From: Welwitschia mirabilis
Lineage: Eukaryota; Gnetophyta; Gnetopsida; Welwitschiales
DNA length: 64,000 nucleotides
Assembly: GCA_051453625.1 (NCBI GenBank)
Contig: JBOZIK010000001.1
Location: forward strand, 143,749,083-143,813,082
Direction of reading: 5' to 3'
The notes under the pieces were generated by a model. The model searched no databases. It was not told the DNA's origin and worked only from the letters and a program-made list of their open reading frames with translations. Position 1 is the first letter of the stretch, and each line of letters begins with the position of its first letter. Made by a program: the position numbers and the translations under genes. Positions 24,420 to 36,800 of this stretch are shown here, one piece after another.

Positions 24420-25650
24420 CAACCTTTATTTATTAACTTTCTAAATTTCTTTAGTGGTTAAGTCAAAAATCTCAATAGAGTTACCAGAATGTACTTTCTC
24501 AATAAGGTAAGGGCCTAACCATTTTGAAGTTAATGTTTTATGTATAAGATGTATCCTAGTGTTGTATAATAAGACTATTTAAATAGGTTCAAAGTTTTTA
24601 TAGATTAACTTTTTATCATGTTTGCATTTATTTTGGGCTCTATGAATAAGTTAATAATGAATATCTCAAGTTTGTTTTTCATATAAATATCTAATTCAGA
24701 TAAATAAGTTTTAATATTCTCTGTTAAATTTACAAGATTAAGTTGATATGTAGAATGATAGAAATTATAACAAACATCAACAGATAAAACACAACATTTA
24801 TCATATATGAGTTTATAGGGTGAAAAACCAAGTGAATAGCACTAATTTATATGACAAGCCAAAGAACATAATTTAGTTTAAAAGCCATGATTTCCTATTA
24901 CTCGAAATAAGTTTTTAAAGCATTTTTTTCAATTTCTCTATTAGCATTTTCAACTTATCCATTAGTTTGAATATGGTAAGCACAAGCTACTCGATATTCT
25001 ATTATAATAGATAAAAGAAGTCTTTTTTTTAAAAAATGATTAATGAAATGGGTTTTTAAATCACTAATAATTAGTTGAGAAAATCAAAAATGTTAAAAAT
25101 TTTAAGTTCTAATAAAGTTACAAATGGTTCAGATATCATTTGAGGAAGAAGGAACTACTTAAACCCATTTAGTTACATAATCCATAATCACTAAAATGTA
25201 ATCTTTATCTTTAGAAGGTGGTTTAATTAGGTATATAAAATTGATTCCCCAATAATCACAAGATTCACACTCAAGAATAAGTTTAGGAAGGATTTCTTGT
25301 AATCATAAAAAGGCTACCAAAATGTTGACATGAATTACACCTTCTAGCATAATAAAAAAAGTCCTAAAAAAAGACTAGGTCAATAAAATCTAGAGCGAAA
25401 AAGTTTTATGGTTGTTTTCTAATCACTAAAATGTCCATTACAAATACCACAATGACAAACATGAAGGATATCCTATTTTTCCCATTCTAGTACACATTTT
25501 CTCATAATTTAATTTTTACATCTATGATAAAGATGAGGCTTTATCCACTCATGGTCATCTATATTATGGAGAAAAGATTTTATTTGATTGTGACTCCAAT
25601 TTTGTAGTGTTTTTAAAGTAATATGATAATTGACAAGATCAGTGTACCCT
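24420..25650 (-). pseudogene. inner gypsy integrase remnant
   Basis: The minus strand shows a gypsy integrase core. ESCDYWGINFIYLIKPP and YILVIMDYVTKWV match the family pattern F.VWGIDFMGPF..YILVAVDYVSKWVE. The first catalytic Asp of GID is Asn here. Upstream, near 25450, a decayed CHSCQ-type zinc segment is visible. Downstream, near 24490-24560, LTSKWLGPYLIEKV and IEIFDLTTKEI match the C-terminal KSRW.GPF.V.KV..VE..D domain typical of Athila/Tat. Integrase would insert the DNA copy. Stops are frequent. Confidence 0.85.
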
Positions 25651-25789
25651 GGAGGAAAATAAGTAGAAGATACAACCAATAGTTATTCATTTGAAAAATA
25701 ATCATTGATAGAAATATCATCAGAAGAATAAGAAAGGCATGATAAGTAATCTACTACGTTATTATGTTTTCTTGCCTTATATATGATGG

Positions 25790-26010
25790 TGAGATTGAAT
25801 TCTTACATTAAGAGGATCCATATAATCAACCTAGTACTAGAATATTTTTTAGTTATTAAGTATTTAATCATCATATGATCTGTATAGAAATTTTTGTGAA
25901 AACCTACAAGATAATATCTAAGATTATTGAGACAAATGATTATGGCTAACATTTCTCTCTTAGTAGTTATGTAATTTTTTTGAGCTTTAGACAATTTTTT
26001 ACTATGATAA
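25790..26010 (-). pseudogene. inner gypsy RNase H remnant
   Basis: A stop-free stretch at 25803-25994 on the minus strand contains SKAQKNYITTKREMLAI, YYLVGFHKNFYTDHMMIKYL and RLIIWILLM. This matches the gypsy RNase H pattern A..NYTTTEKELLAVV..FR.YL.G....TDH.AL.YL...K.RL.RW. The Glu of the TEKE motif and the Asp of TDH are both kept. It sits between RT and integrase, as expected. Confidence 0.88.
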
Positions 26011-26199
26011 GATATAACTTTAAAATCATTTTCATATTTTTATCTAAGCACCCCACCTACAGAAACATTACTAGCATTACCATTAGTTCAAAATCCTTAG
26101 TCCAATTGGGTTCTATTACAATAGGTATGAAAGAAATTTTCTCTTTAAGTGTATAAAATGAAAGTTAACAAGATTTGATCCATTCAAATTTTTCTTCCT

Positions 26200-27100
26200 T
26201 TTCTAGTAATAAATGTAGGGATTTATAAATTTTATCATAATCATGTATGAAACGACAATAAAAACCATGATGTCCAAGAAAAAATCAAATTTGTTTAACA
26301 TTAATTAAAGAAGTTGAGTCTTTAATGATGCTTACTTTATTAAGGTCCATCTTAATTCCTCTTTTAGAAATGTGATAACCTAGATTTATTTCATTATCAA
26401 CTAAAATAAGATCTTTTTTCAACTTAAATGTAAGCCATACTTTATGCATCTATCAAGGATTTTTTCTAATCTTTTTAAGATTTGATCAAAGATTTCTCCA
26501 ATGATTGGAAAATCATTCATAAATATTTCTATTGAATCCTATTAAAAAAATCATCATAGCACGTTGAAAAGTTCTAAGAGTATTACATAATCTAAAAGGC
26601 ATTCCTCTAAAAGCAAACATCCCAAAAGGTGAAGTAAAAGTTGTTTTATCCTAGTCTTTAGTAGCTATGCAAACCTAGGCATAACCACTATATCCATCTA
26701 AAAAGTAATAAAAAACATTCCCTGAGTTCTATCAAATATTTGATTGAGAAATAATAAGGAACAATTATCCTTTTTTATGACTTCATTAAGTTTTCTAAAA
26801 TCTATACATACTCTCCATTTTCCATCCTTTTTTACTATTACAAATAAGGGACTAACCCATTCACTATATAATATAGTATAAATGATTCTAGCTTCTATTA
26901 GTTTAATAATTTCATTCTTAAATACTTGTTTAAGTGCTAGATTTAGTAGTATTTATAGTTTTCTAATACGTTTCATGTTTTCCTCAAGATAGATTTTATG
27001 CTAAATAATAGAAGGAGGAATAGCAGATAAATCTCTATGAGACCAAGTGTATGCATGAATTTTGAAAGTCAAAAGGGAAAATTAAGATTGACTCTTATTT
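26200..27100 (-). pseudogene. inner gypsy reverse transcriptase remnant
   Basis: The minus strand carries, in broken frames, FTLPLRTFAFKRMPFRLCNT and TFQRAMM, then DSIEIFMNDFPIIG. These correspond to the RT palm motifs [28 protein letters not shown] and FIEVFMDDFSVFG. The first Asp of the catalytic pair is changed to Asn. IDRCIKYGLHLS-like sequence follows, and then the HLISKRGIEVDKAK region in decayed form near 26330. Frameshifts and stops make it nonfunctional. Confidence 0.82.
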
Positions 27101-27559
27101 AGGGAAGATATTTTCATTGATGATTAGAGATATGTTATGATCATTATAGAAAAATATATACTTTAGTCCACTAGGAAGATTTTTTAGGTTTAAATTTATA
27201 TTAAGATTTTTAGTTTCTATTATAGACTCATGTAGTGAATAACCTCCCTCAAAGTGTGATTTTTCACTTATTATCAATAGTTGGACTTCCTTGCAGAGTA
27301 AGGATTCTATTTTTCTTTATTCTAACCTAAAATATCATTATCTAAATTCTCAAACTTAGATATATGAAAAGATTTTAGGTTTTAAATTTCAAGTGGATCA
27401 TCATAATGTATAGATTCATGTGACATTAGCCATCTTTTTTCAAAAGGGTAATGTTTCAGAAATAAGGTTGGTTTAATTTTATTTTCTACATTCCATTTAT
27501 TACTTAGCTCTTTTCAATTACATTAAAACTCTAATTGAAATTTTTTTGGTTTCCTAGAT

Positions 27560-27910
27560 TCTCCATCATCCCAGTTCTTATATTAATAATGTAATGGACT
27601 ATTGCATAGAAGGCTCTTCCTAGAAGTAATGGGTAACCTTCATTATGTTTGACATCTATTACAACCATATCTATCAAGTAGAATGCCTCTTCAATTTAAA
27701 TCATTAAATATTTAATTACTCCTAAGGATTTCTAAACTAATGTATCTACTAATTTCAAAATAATTTAAGTTAGTTATATTCTACCTTTTAAACCAAATCT
27801 CTTACAAATATGTAATGGAATAATGTTAACACTTGATCCAATGTTAATTAAAGCACTTTTAATTCTTTTATTTTCCTCTAATGTAATACTAACTGTTGCT
27901 GCCTCTAGAT
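27560..27910 (-). pseudogene. inner gypsy aspartic protease remnant
   Basis: The minus strand reads ALINIGSSVNIIPLHICKRF near 27800-27860. This matches the Athila/Tat protease start (ALVDLGSSVNLLPYSVYKQLG), with the catalytic Asp changed to Asn. It is followed by a region with FYLIDMVVIDVKHNEGYPLL and LGRAF, matching FPVDFIVLDME....PIILGRPFL. The reading frame is broken in between. It lies between gag and RT. Confidence 0.83.
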
Positions 27911-28089
27911 CTTTAAATTTTGAAGATATTCACAACACTAAGTTTATGAGAGATTACATTAAAAAGACTTTGCTAGGAATAATTAATTTTTTTCTTCTTA
28001 TTAAGTCTTTTCACAACTTAGGATATTTTGGATTTTCTTGCAAAAGTTTCTAGAATGATAAGTTTTAACTCACATTTTGCATTAAGGTT

Positions 28090-29841
28090 TTGAGATGTTT
28101 ATCAAAAGTTAGAGTGTTAAGCCTATCAAGCCAAGGGGTAGCTGGTTTATTTTCTATTTCTTGAGAATTGTTCTTTTTACTTTTGCCATGGAAAGGAAAG
28201 TTATGATTTTTTAGTATTTTGATGTCCTTTTCTTCCTTTTCATCTCTAATCTTATTTTGAGAGGTTAATGCATCATAAGGAGTAGGATTTGTTTTATGTT
28301 CACTTTATGTTACAACCTTATAATATTTTCTTACTTTGTTAGAATATTGTAGAGGTTGTATTGCTAATGATTCTTGTAATCTTTTGTTTGCTAACATGGT
28401 TTATTGAAGGACATTTACTAAGTTTTTAATGCTTGAGTTTGTCTTTTCTTATGATTTTCTAAGTTTATCTATAGAATTTCTAAGTAAATCATTTTGATTT
28501 AATGAACCTAGTTTAAAGTTTAAATTTCTAAATATATTTTTAAAAAGTTGAAAATTGGTTTAAAAATTTTTGAATTTATTATCAAAGATTTGAAAAATAT
28601 GTTGTATATGCATCCTAGATCATGACTGGTTTTGGTTCTAATTTTGGTTTTGGTTTTGAAAGTTCGGAATTTTTTTATTGAAAGCATAATATTCTTCATA
28701 GATTGGTAATAGTGGACAATTATTGGTTATATGATAGTTGTCTTTACATAAATCACATGTTGGCAAAACACTCTTTTCAGTTGCTAATTTTACATCTAGG
28801 ACCATCTTAGTATATTTTTCCAATGTTGTTGTAGAGTCTCTAATTAAATTTATAGGTTTATCTTCTATTTTGTCTACCCTCTTTTCTTGTTTTACTTCTT
28901 TTAAATCTTTGATGATTTATCTTATAGTCTACTTATCTCTCAATGTTGATTTTGGCCAAGTTTGGCTCTCCTTAATAAGTCCTCCTAATGTTTTTTAATT
29001 TGCTAATGTGAGGTTCATTAGGTTTCCAACACAAAAGAAATCTACAAGTTGTCTTGTTTGGCTATTTAGTCCACTATAAAAGTAATCTATTAGCTCTTCT
29101 CATGTGAAAGCATCTATTAGATTAGAATAAGTTGTGATAAAGAAGCATTTGTATGTAAAATTATAATCCTCATTTGATTGTTATTAGAAATTAATCACTT
29201 CTTTGTTCATTTTTCTAATGGTTGCTTCACTCATAAATCTTTAATAAAAACTTCCTAGACTTAATTTGAAGTTTTTAGATATTTATGAAATATAGTTATT
29301 AACTAAAGTTTTTTCTTTTTTTCAATGTAATTGGAATAATAACCATATATGCATGATCACTAATTCTTTTCTTTTCATTTTCAGAGGTAAGAACTAATTA
29401 TTCAATGTCTACAATGTTTTGGAGGGGATCCTCATCATTTTCACCACTAAAGATGGAATAGGAATTTAGATGTTTTAGTTCAACATCATCTCTTGGGGGT
29501 AAATCAAAAGGAGTTTGTATTTTTCATTTTCTATTACCTATTAGTTCCTTAAGGGTAACATTTTCATTAAGGCAAGTAGTTAAAGATCCTATAACTTGTT
29601 TTTGTTTTTGTGCAGAGTTCAACATGGTAAAACTATCTTCTTCTAAATTAATTTTTAAAAAATTTTCTTTCACAAAATTATATTTTAAAAAGATAAACTC
29701 AGAAGGGATATTATACATATCTAGGAATTGTGTACCTGATTCTAGTTTGAAGTCGACCAATCTTCTCTGATATTTTCTTCTATTAGTAGCCTTTCTATTT
29801 GGTATTTTTCTTTTCTATTGACATATTATAGCTTGATTCAT
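28090..29841 (-). pseudogene. inner gypsy gag remnant
   Basis: A likely start is the Met at 29841 (MNQAIICQ). The minus strand then shows a capsid-like region with LPPRDDVELKHLN and, near 29050-29200, FITTYSNLIDAFT.EELIDYFY, SGLNSQTRQLVDFF, typical of the Athila/Tat Gag. At 28638-28823 a stop-free block has LPTCDLCKDNYHITNNCP, a CCHC-like zinc finger, followed by a Gln/Asn-rich stretch; this matches the C.LC...H....CP and NPYSNTYNPGW-type tail of that family. A terminal segment with ENKPATPWLDRLN leads into protease. Several stops and frameshifts. Confidence 0.83.
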
Positions 29842-30281
29842 ATAGAAAATAACAAAAATAGAATTAAAAACAACTAGTAGTTATCTATATGACCATGAAG
29901 ATGACAGAGGGAACAATGATATAAAAAACATATAGAGTATTACTAAACTAAGAAAACTGCCATAAGTAAAAATAAGGCTATCATCCACCTTATTATGAAT
30001 ATGATAGTAAAGATGATGGTTATTTTACTACTATTTCAAATACTAAAATAAAAATTAAGAAATAGAAAATAAATTAAAAAAATCTATGTTGTTATTTTTA
30101 ATGTCATGTGGACAATAGAGGGAGAACAAGCTATTATTATAGTACTGGAAAACCAAGAATAATAAACAAAAAAATTATGATTTATAAATATAAATACAAT
30201 GTTACTACATATAAATATTTGAACTAAAATCTGATTTACTCACCGGGGCAATGAAAATCCTCATGCTCCTTAGTAACCTTC

Positions 30282-30303
30282 CTTGTTAATGGTGCCAAGA
30301 TAT
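30282..30303 (-). promoter_or_regulatory. inner gypsy primer-binding site (tRNA-Asp type)
   Basis: The minus strand reads TTGGCACCATTAACAAGGAAGG next to the LTR, against the standard TTGGCGCCGTTGCCGGGGAAGG. The substitutions are mainly C-to-T and G-to-A. Athila and Tat elements typically use this primer. Confidence 0.8.
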
Positions 30304-31502
30304 TGCAGTGTGTAATTTTACAATGCTTTATGTCTTATTAATCTTGTTAATAACAAATAAATATATTACAAAATATAATAAACTAGTATAGATGGAAGTG
30401 GCCTAAATGTCATAAATCCATTGAAGGTATGTGAGAGAAGAGGAAAGATTAATTTTTGAAAAAATATTATATCCTAAATTCAAGAACAATGCAAGAAACT
30501 AAATATGAAATGCAATGCAAATGCAATAAAACATAGATGAACATTTATCCGATTACTAGATCAACTTGTTAGGAAGATTAAACTTGTATAACCTAAATCA
30601 GTAAGGGAGACTATTAATAAATGAGAATAACTTAAGATATTAGGTAAGTCAAATAGAGTGTAATGTAGAATGCTCTTAAACTAATATCCTCAATCTTAAT
30701 AAAGGTTATCCTTAAGATCTATATCATTAATGAGACTATTACTAAATCAAAAATAACATAAACCATAAGGGATATAATATAATATTAGTTTCTATTAATA
30801 GTAAAACCATCATTTGGATTATAAAGTAGTTACATGTTAATGGAGGATGCATAGCCCAACACCAAGAAAATGTCTCCCTGCAACTACTTAAGATGGATCT
30901 GCTACCATTTGATCACCTGTTATGAGAATATATAGCACATTGAAGATGATAAAATGATTAAAGAAGGGGTTTACTTATATAGTATAGAAGGCATAACTAT
31001 CACTTAAAATAAGTTGAAAAAGGTGCTTAATTCAAAGAAAGAAGTTGATGAAGTAGATGAATGTTGGTCAATCATTTTAATTATCATCCTAACTATTGTG
31101 GGAATGACACCTAGGACAAACATACATGACCATAATTTGTCATTTCTCATGTTATGGGAACAACATTAATAACTTTAAAAAAGAGGACTTCATTAGTTCC
31201 AGCATTAGTCCACGTCAGCATCTCTTTTGGCTTGTACTATGTTGTTATCCTGCCTGTCATGGGGACGATACTCCTTCTTATCTTTCTAATTCAAACAAAG
31301 TTAGCCTCTAGCATTATTGATCTTCCTTCAAATCATTGAGCATTAGAATATGCCTAAAATACCTCTAAACATGACAAGAATTGCGTGTTTCTATGATCAT
31401 TCATAAACTCTTCATAATCCTTAGAATTACATCTAAACCTACATAAATGTCTTGAAAAATATCTCATAACACCCCATCAAATACATACAATTTTATGGTA
31501 CA
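30304..31502 (-). repeat. inner gypsy 5' LTR
   Basis: This copy pairs with 21351-22723. It starts TGCAG next to the primer site and ends GGTACA. Both copies keep a stretch with short open frames (22237-22485 and 31126-31339), but these are LTR sequence, not genes. Confidence 0.88.
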
Positions 31503-31507
31503 TCAAT

Positions 31508-33300
31508 TACCTAGGTAGAGTGAGTGAACTAGCATTATATATATCTAAATAATAATGGGGATGACAAGCTTTAAAAATGAGACTTGAAAAATCAATTACC
31601 TATGAACATGCTCATTAGAAAACAATATCAAAGTTCATAAAAATTTCATTAGCCTTGTACTTAAAACATTTAGCACATAGTAAAATAAAATGTGAGTTTC
31701 ATTAATAAGAAATTATCATAAGATAACTCATAATAACTCAGATAAATGATGTGCATAAAAAATAATGATAACCCAACATAAAGATATGCATAGATTAACC
31801 ATGAGTTTTGAGTATAATTCATAAAAGTATAAATACGTTAATAATGATTTATCAAATCACTCTTCACATGGTGCTATAGTAAGTTCATCTTAGGCAGCAA
31901 TAAGTGGAGGTGGAGAAGAAGGTGAATGCTCTTCTTTAATTGGAAAATATGCATCGAGAGTTATTAAAATGGATCATTTCATTTCCTCTCTTTACACTCG
32001 TATGACTTATTGATTTTCTACTATGACATTATGCTAAATATACATCACTTATTCTCACATAGTTGTTTTCTCCTCCTCAATGTTATGCACTCATTGCTCA
32101 ATAGCACTCATCCTCTACTCCATCATAATCATCCTCTACTCTACCAAAGTCAACCTCTTTTATAACTTTATAAAATCCTAATCCATAGTCTCTTGTATGC
32201 CTTGGGCTATATCTATGAGGAGAGTCTGCATCTACTTTATTGTAATGCCAATTACAGGCCTTAGAATCTACTACTTCTCAGACTCTTTAGGGATATAAAT
32301 GCTCATGTCCTATAAGTAATGTGGTAAAATCTATATGTGATAACTATTGCTTAACTATATGATATAGAATGCAAAAACAATAGAAGATGGTTGAGAGGAG
32401 GTAAGGATATACAATTGTGTAAATGTGGCATGCCTCCACATAGCTTGTGACCTCTTCCATTTAAAAGAGGCTAGACCCATTTTCTCTTCTTGCATGAATA
32501 CTACAAATATCTATAGATGAGCTATCATGTAGTAACTATCGTGGAATGATAAGCTAATGTTGTGAGTCAATACTCTATGAAGAATGCTATAGGTAGGTAA
32601 TAAATAAATTACTAAGACTTAGTTCCTATATCTTGTCACATTTGGTCATATGTTAAGAACTGCTTTATATGCTTTACACTCCTCAGTACCTATTGTAAAA
32701 TGGATGTGGATGCTTCCAAGGACTCCTAGCCTAGTAATAAGTGTAATGTATCCTATGAGAAGAGACATATTATGTCTATAGATAGTAGCTATTATCATGT
32801 CTATCATCTTTCTTTTTATGTTTATTCTTGACTTCCTATGCATAGTATCACAGAACTCTTTAATCTTAGATGCATAACATATCTCATGTGTGTCCACAAT
32901 CCATCATAACTAGAGTTCTGCCAGCCTTTAATCTACCTAGGCTCTATTCAACTCATGAAGTCACTAAAGTTTCTCTCCACTCAAATGGTTGTAGTCTAAA
33001 TAAAGAGTAATCTAGTCTACCATGGATTTGGATATGCTAGTTTATCCCTCTAAATGACTAATGGTACCTAACTGACTAAATTGAAGTCTCAGTCTCTTTC
33101 TCAACTTGGTAAACCTGCTATCTAGTGCATTATCACGTGAATAGTATGAAATCAAAATTAGACTCATATACATATCATGAAAACCCAAAATAATTCCCAT
33201 GAGTAATATTTTCACATAAAAATATTCTAAAGATATGTTATCCTCCCACATGTAAATCCATACATCCTATATTGTATTAACATGCAAGAAAAAAGAAAAA
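31508..33300 (-). pseudogene. outer gypsy extra 3' frame, unidentified
   Basis: This region has no counterpart in the inner element. The minus strand holds two open stretches, 33042-33251 and 32646-32897, separated by stops but apparently one decayed frame. The second contains a conserved-looking segment: MIDMIIATIYRHNMSLLIGY and ITRLGVLGS. The layout (between the pol end and the 3' LTR) and this segment resemble the extra 3' frame that many Athila-like elements carry (envelope-like or plant transposon-domain proteins), but I cannot match it to a named domain. It may also be captured sequence. Confidence 0.4.
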
Positions 33301-35440
33301 TCACAGTTTTAACTATAAGTGAGTAAATATGTGGGACCTACATAGGTGCAAAAATAAAGTATCTAAACCAAAAAACTAATTAGTAGAAATGTATATCTCA
33401 TCATGCTGACCATTTTGACTATAAAGACGACTAGGTTCCATTAAACAATGTGAGATAAAACTGATTTTAAATGTAAAATTCTACCTTATAAAGCATACAA
33501 ATTCAGATTTCTCATGAAGTACATAGTAAAAATCAAATATATCTATCCCAGAACAACAAGAATGAAAAATTAAACATTCTATATGAAAACTACACTCCAA
33601 AATACTAATAAATAAGAGAAATAATTAAAAATAATAAAAGGGATAAAACATATCTTATTTTCAAAAAAAAAAAAAAGAATTGTAAATACAATATCTGAGA
33701 TTAGATCTAGTCAAAAAAGATATCAACAATACTACTGAACTGTTAAGTGATAATCCTATCATAAGAACATGGTTAAAATTGGTCACTAAATGGAGAAAGA
33801 TGAGGTAAAAAAATGATAGTTATGGTTTTATCGTGCTATAATCTATCGAGTCATCTAAATAATAGTGCTAGAAAAAATCTTAGGCAAATACTAGGCTATC
33901 ATTTTCCTTATTATTTAGATGATGGAATGAATGAGGGGCCTCTCAAAAAAATCATAAAAATTAAAGTCTGAATAAAGTAAGTAAGTCAATAATAGCAATA
34001 ACCAAACCTTAAAAAGTCATGATGAAGTCCAAAAGATGGGGAAAATTTAAAAATTGTCATAAAGAATGGAAAGTAAGGATAACTCGAGGGTGTCAGAATA
34101 AGATAGTAATAATGTATCAAGAAGAAATAAGTGATGCTAAAGAAAATCCTCAAATATGCCCAAACTTAAAATCATTTAATAATATCAAGTAGATGCCAAA
34201 ATTTGAAAAGATTCTAAAAGAATAAATGGAAAAAATTATCATCATAAACTGAAGGAACATCATCTAGCAAAATGCTAAAAGAAGGATAACTCCCAAAGAT
34301 AAAAGTTATGAGTGAAAATAAAAATAAAAAGAAAACTACTAAATGATAAATTCCTACCTATTTTAATGAAAAAAGTATGGTAATAACTATGAAATACTAA
34401 GCAAAATAATTAATAAAAACAAAATAAAAATGAATAACTAGAAACATGAATAAGATTGTGTATCTACTTAAATTCTAACCTAAGAAACTTCCTTGGTATA
34501 AATCATAAAATCACCTAATTAATAATTCATGATATGATGTAAAAAACTTCATAAAGTAGCACTCAAATAGGCAAGGATTATAAAAATGCCAATTACATCT
34601 AATGTTTTCAAATAATAAATGATAAAATCAAAAGTTGTTAAAAAATGGACCTACTTGCTTACACCCCAAAGCACACTAAAATATAAATAAGTGAAATGAT
34701 CAAGTGGAAATACTATACTTAATAAGTCTAGAAAATAAGTAACGCCTATGATAACACTAAGAACATCATTGATTCTATAGCCTCAAAGTAATTATTATTA
34801 TTATTCCTTAATGAGGGGAGTGCAACCATCATTAAAGGAGTAAGGACTCATGAAGCATGGTCAATTGATTCCCTAGTGGAGTTCCCATAGCTACCAACAT
34901 TACCAAAAGTCCCTCTCAAGAAAACACACCCCAGTGTGATAGGACATCATGATGACCATCTTTTTAGCTTAGATACAAAAGATCATGATCATTATTTATT
35001 TTATCTTTCTTTCTTTCTTTCTTTCTTCTTTTTCTTTTCTGTTTTTATGGAAATAAAGATTCTATGTGACCAAGTATTCTTAAGGATGAGAGTAAAGTAA
35101 TGAGATGAGAAATAGGGAAGAAAACACTCAAAAAACTAAAGATTCACACCATTGAGAGAGAAAAAAAGAACCAAGGCATCTTCCTTCAAAATGAAGTTCA
35201 TAGACATATGAATGTTCTAAAATTGGTTAAATCTAATGTTTTCCCTTTGAAATGCCTAAGTAAAAGATCACTAATTATAGTAACTTCATAAAGTAAAATA
35301 TAAGTAAAGTTAAATATATTCAAATGGTAGCATGATGTCCACTAAAGGAATTAGCTAAGTAAGAATTCAGAAAATGGTAGGAGAACTTCCAAGAGAAGTG
35401 CTTCTATTATGTTTAAGGTTTGATTGATTAGTAACTTATT
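33301..35440 (-). other. outer gypsy 3' noncoding region
   Basis: About 34460-35110 is homologous to the inner element's 3' noncoding region (shared blocks around AATAAATGATAA(A/G)ATCAAA, TAAGAA..CAT(A/G)AAGCATGG and ATGAAGTTCATAGA). 33301-34460 is AT-rich and shows no gene. Confidence 0.55.
35004..35040. repeat. (TTTC)n microsatellite
   Basis: About eight TTTC/TTC units lie in the outer gypsy element. Flanks (GATAGGACATCATGATGACCAT on the left; an AAGTATT-type block on the right) match those of the TC array in the inner element. Confidence 0.92.
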
Positions 35441-35570
35441 AATTTTTAATCTTTATTCATTAACTTTCTAAATTTCCCTAGTGTTCAAACTAGAAATTGC
35501 AATTGAGCCATTATAATGTAATTTCTCTTAAAAATAAGAACCTAATCATTTAGAGGTTAACTTGCTATGA
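35440..35570 (-). pseudogene. outer gypsy integrase C-terminal tail
   Basis: This aligns with inner element 24430-24560 (TTTATT(C/T)ATTAACTTTCTAAATTT and following bases). Only the end of integrase is left; the rest of pol is missing, so the pol deletion breakpoint lies near 35570. Confidence 0.65.
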
Positions 35571-36460
35571 AAAAAATAGAACATAAGAATAAAAATTAAG
35601 AATAGAAACATATCAACATAAAATTACAAAGAAATACCAAAGCAAGCTTAAAGAATTAGGAAAAAGAAGTTCTATTTATATCTAACACTTGATTTAAAAA
35701 TAAAAAAAAATTATTTTTCTAAGGCGGAGGTCCTAGGTATTGTACTTTTTTAAGAAAAATAAGGATCAAATCAAATAGAAGCCAGTTGATAAAACATAAA
35801 AAGAATATAATAATTTTCAAGTAAAATCAATTGAAGTTAAAGACATTAAAAGGTTTAAGCCTTGCTAGTACAAATTCAAAATCTAAATAAGAGATGAACA
35901 AGTGATAAATTTGAATGACAAATAATCTCTTATTGAATGATCATAAATCAAGATTATTATTACATAATTAATTTAAAAGCACTATTTAAATAATGGATCT
36001 AAGTTTTTGAAGGCTCTTGGATCACATAAAATTTATTAAGGAGAAGGCTTTTCCTAATTATTAAATCATTGTAAATCAGGATTATGAAGCTTTCTAACAT
36101 CCAACTCAAGATATGGATTTCTATCAAGGAGGTAAGGCTTTTCCTAATTATCATAACCAAATAGTAATTTGACTCACAAAATTTATTAGCAATATAAGAA
36201 TAAAATAATTCATATCATTCATGAAAAAACAATCTCTTATTAAACTCATGTTGTAAAGAACTTTAAACATACATTTAATTCGATGATTAAAAATAAAAGA
36301 AATTAATGGTTCTATTAAGGTTCCAAAAATTTTAAGAAAAATTCTTAGGGTAACTAATTAGAGTATGTTTAACATATTTAATAATCTTGCTAAGGTTTAG
36401 TTTTCAGTATGAGTTACTATTAAGAATATAAGGTTTATACCAATTAAGAATTCTAAGATA
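35571..36460 (-). other. outer gypsy, unassigned sequence
   Basis: AT-rich sequence lies between the integrase tail and the repeat frame. Two copies of a phrase around GGCTTTTCCTAATTA (36046 and 36128) are the only structure seen. No pol motif was found. Confidence 0.45.
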
Positions 36461-36800
36461 TCCTAAGTCATACTTTTGAAAATAGTAATCATTAAAGGAA
36501 CAAGGTAAACTAGACTTGTTAAAAAAGGGAAGAATGTTACTTTAAGTATTACATATAGTTTTAAGAGGAAAAGATTAAGAGAAAGTAGGAATAAACTCCT
36601 TAAGATTTTGTGTTTCATTAAAATTAAGGAAATAAATGTGATTTTGAGAATTACATGAATATTCAAATGGAATAGATGGAGAAATATTACCATTATTAAG
36701 ATCACAAGATAATGTGAAAGTAGAAGTGAAAAGAAGGATGTCATTTAAGGGGTTACATGAAAGTACAAGTAAAAATAATGGAGAAATATATATAGAGTCT
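36460..36800 (-). pseudogene. outer gypsy repeat-containing frame (unknown protein)
   Basis: In one minus-strand frame about 110 codons contain only two stops. The translation has repeated blocks: ISPLFLLVLSCNPLNDILLF, then ISPSIPFEYSCNSQNHIYFL about 40 residues on, then a damaged FPLKTICNT.SNILPF. The S-C-N core recurs with Asn/Ile following. At DNA level this is a repeat of roughly 105-125 bases around TTACATGAA. It follows the acidic Gag tail and occupies the place where pol should be. No family is recognised. It could be a noncoding tandem repeat that happens to be open. Confidence 0.4.

Larger units (their letters stand above)
21351..31502 (-). mobile_element. inner Ty3/gypsy element (Athila/Tat-like), full domain order
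   Basis: The LTRs are 21351-22723 (3') and 30304-31502 (5'). A tRNA-Asp-type primer site lies at 30282-30303. On the minus strand gag, protease, RT, RNase H and integrase follow in the gypsy order. A polypurine tract (22724-22740) adjoins the 3' LTR. Flanking bases are TCTAT (21346-21350) and TCAAT (31503-31507), a 4-of-5 match that may be a decayed target copy. Its LTR, leader and 3' noncoding sequences match the outer element, so both belong to one family. Every coding domain carries stops; the RT active-site FMDD reads FMND. Confidence 0.88.

Noticed and set aside
27823-28998. Plus-strand frames at 27823-28053 and 28738-28998
   Set aside because: They are antisense shadows of the protease and gag remnants, which match known families on the minus strand.
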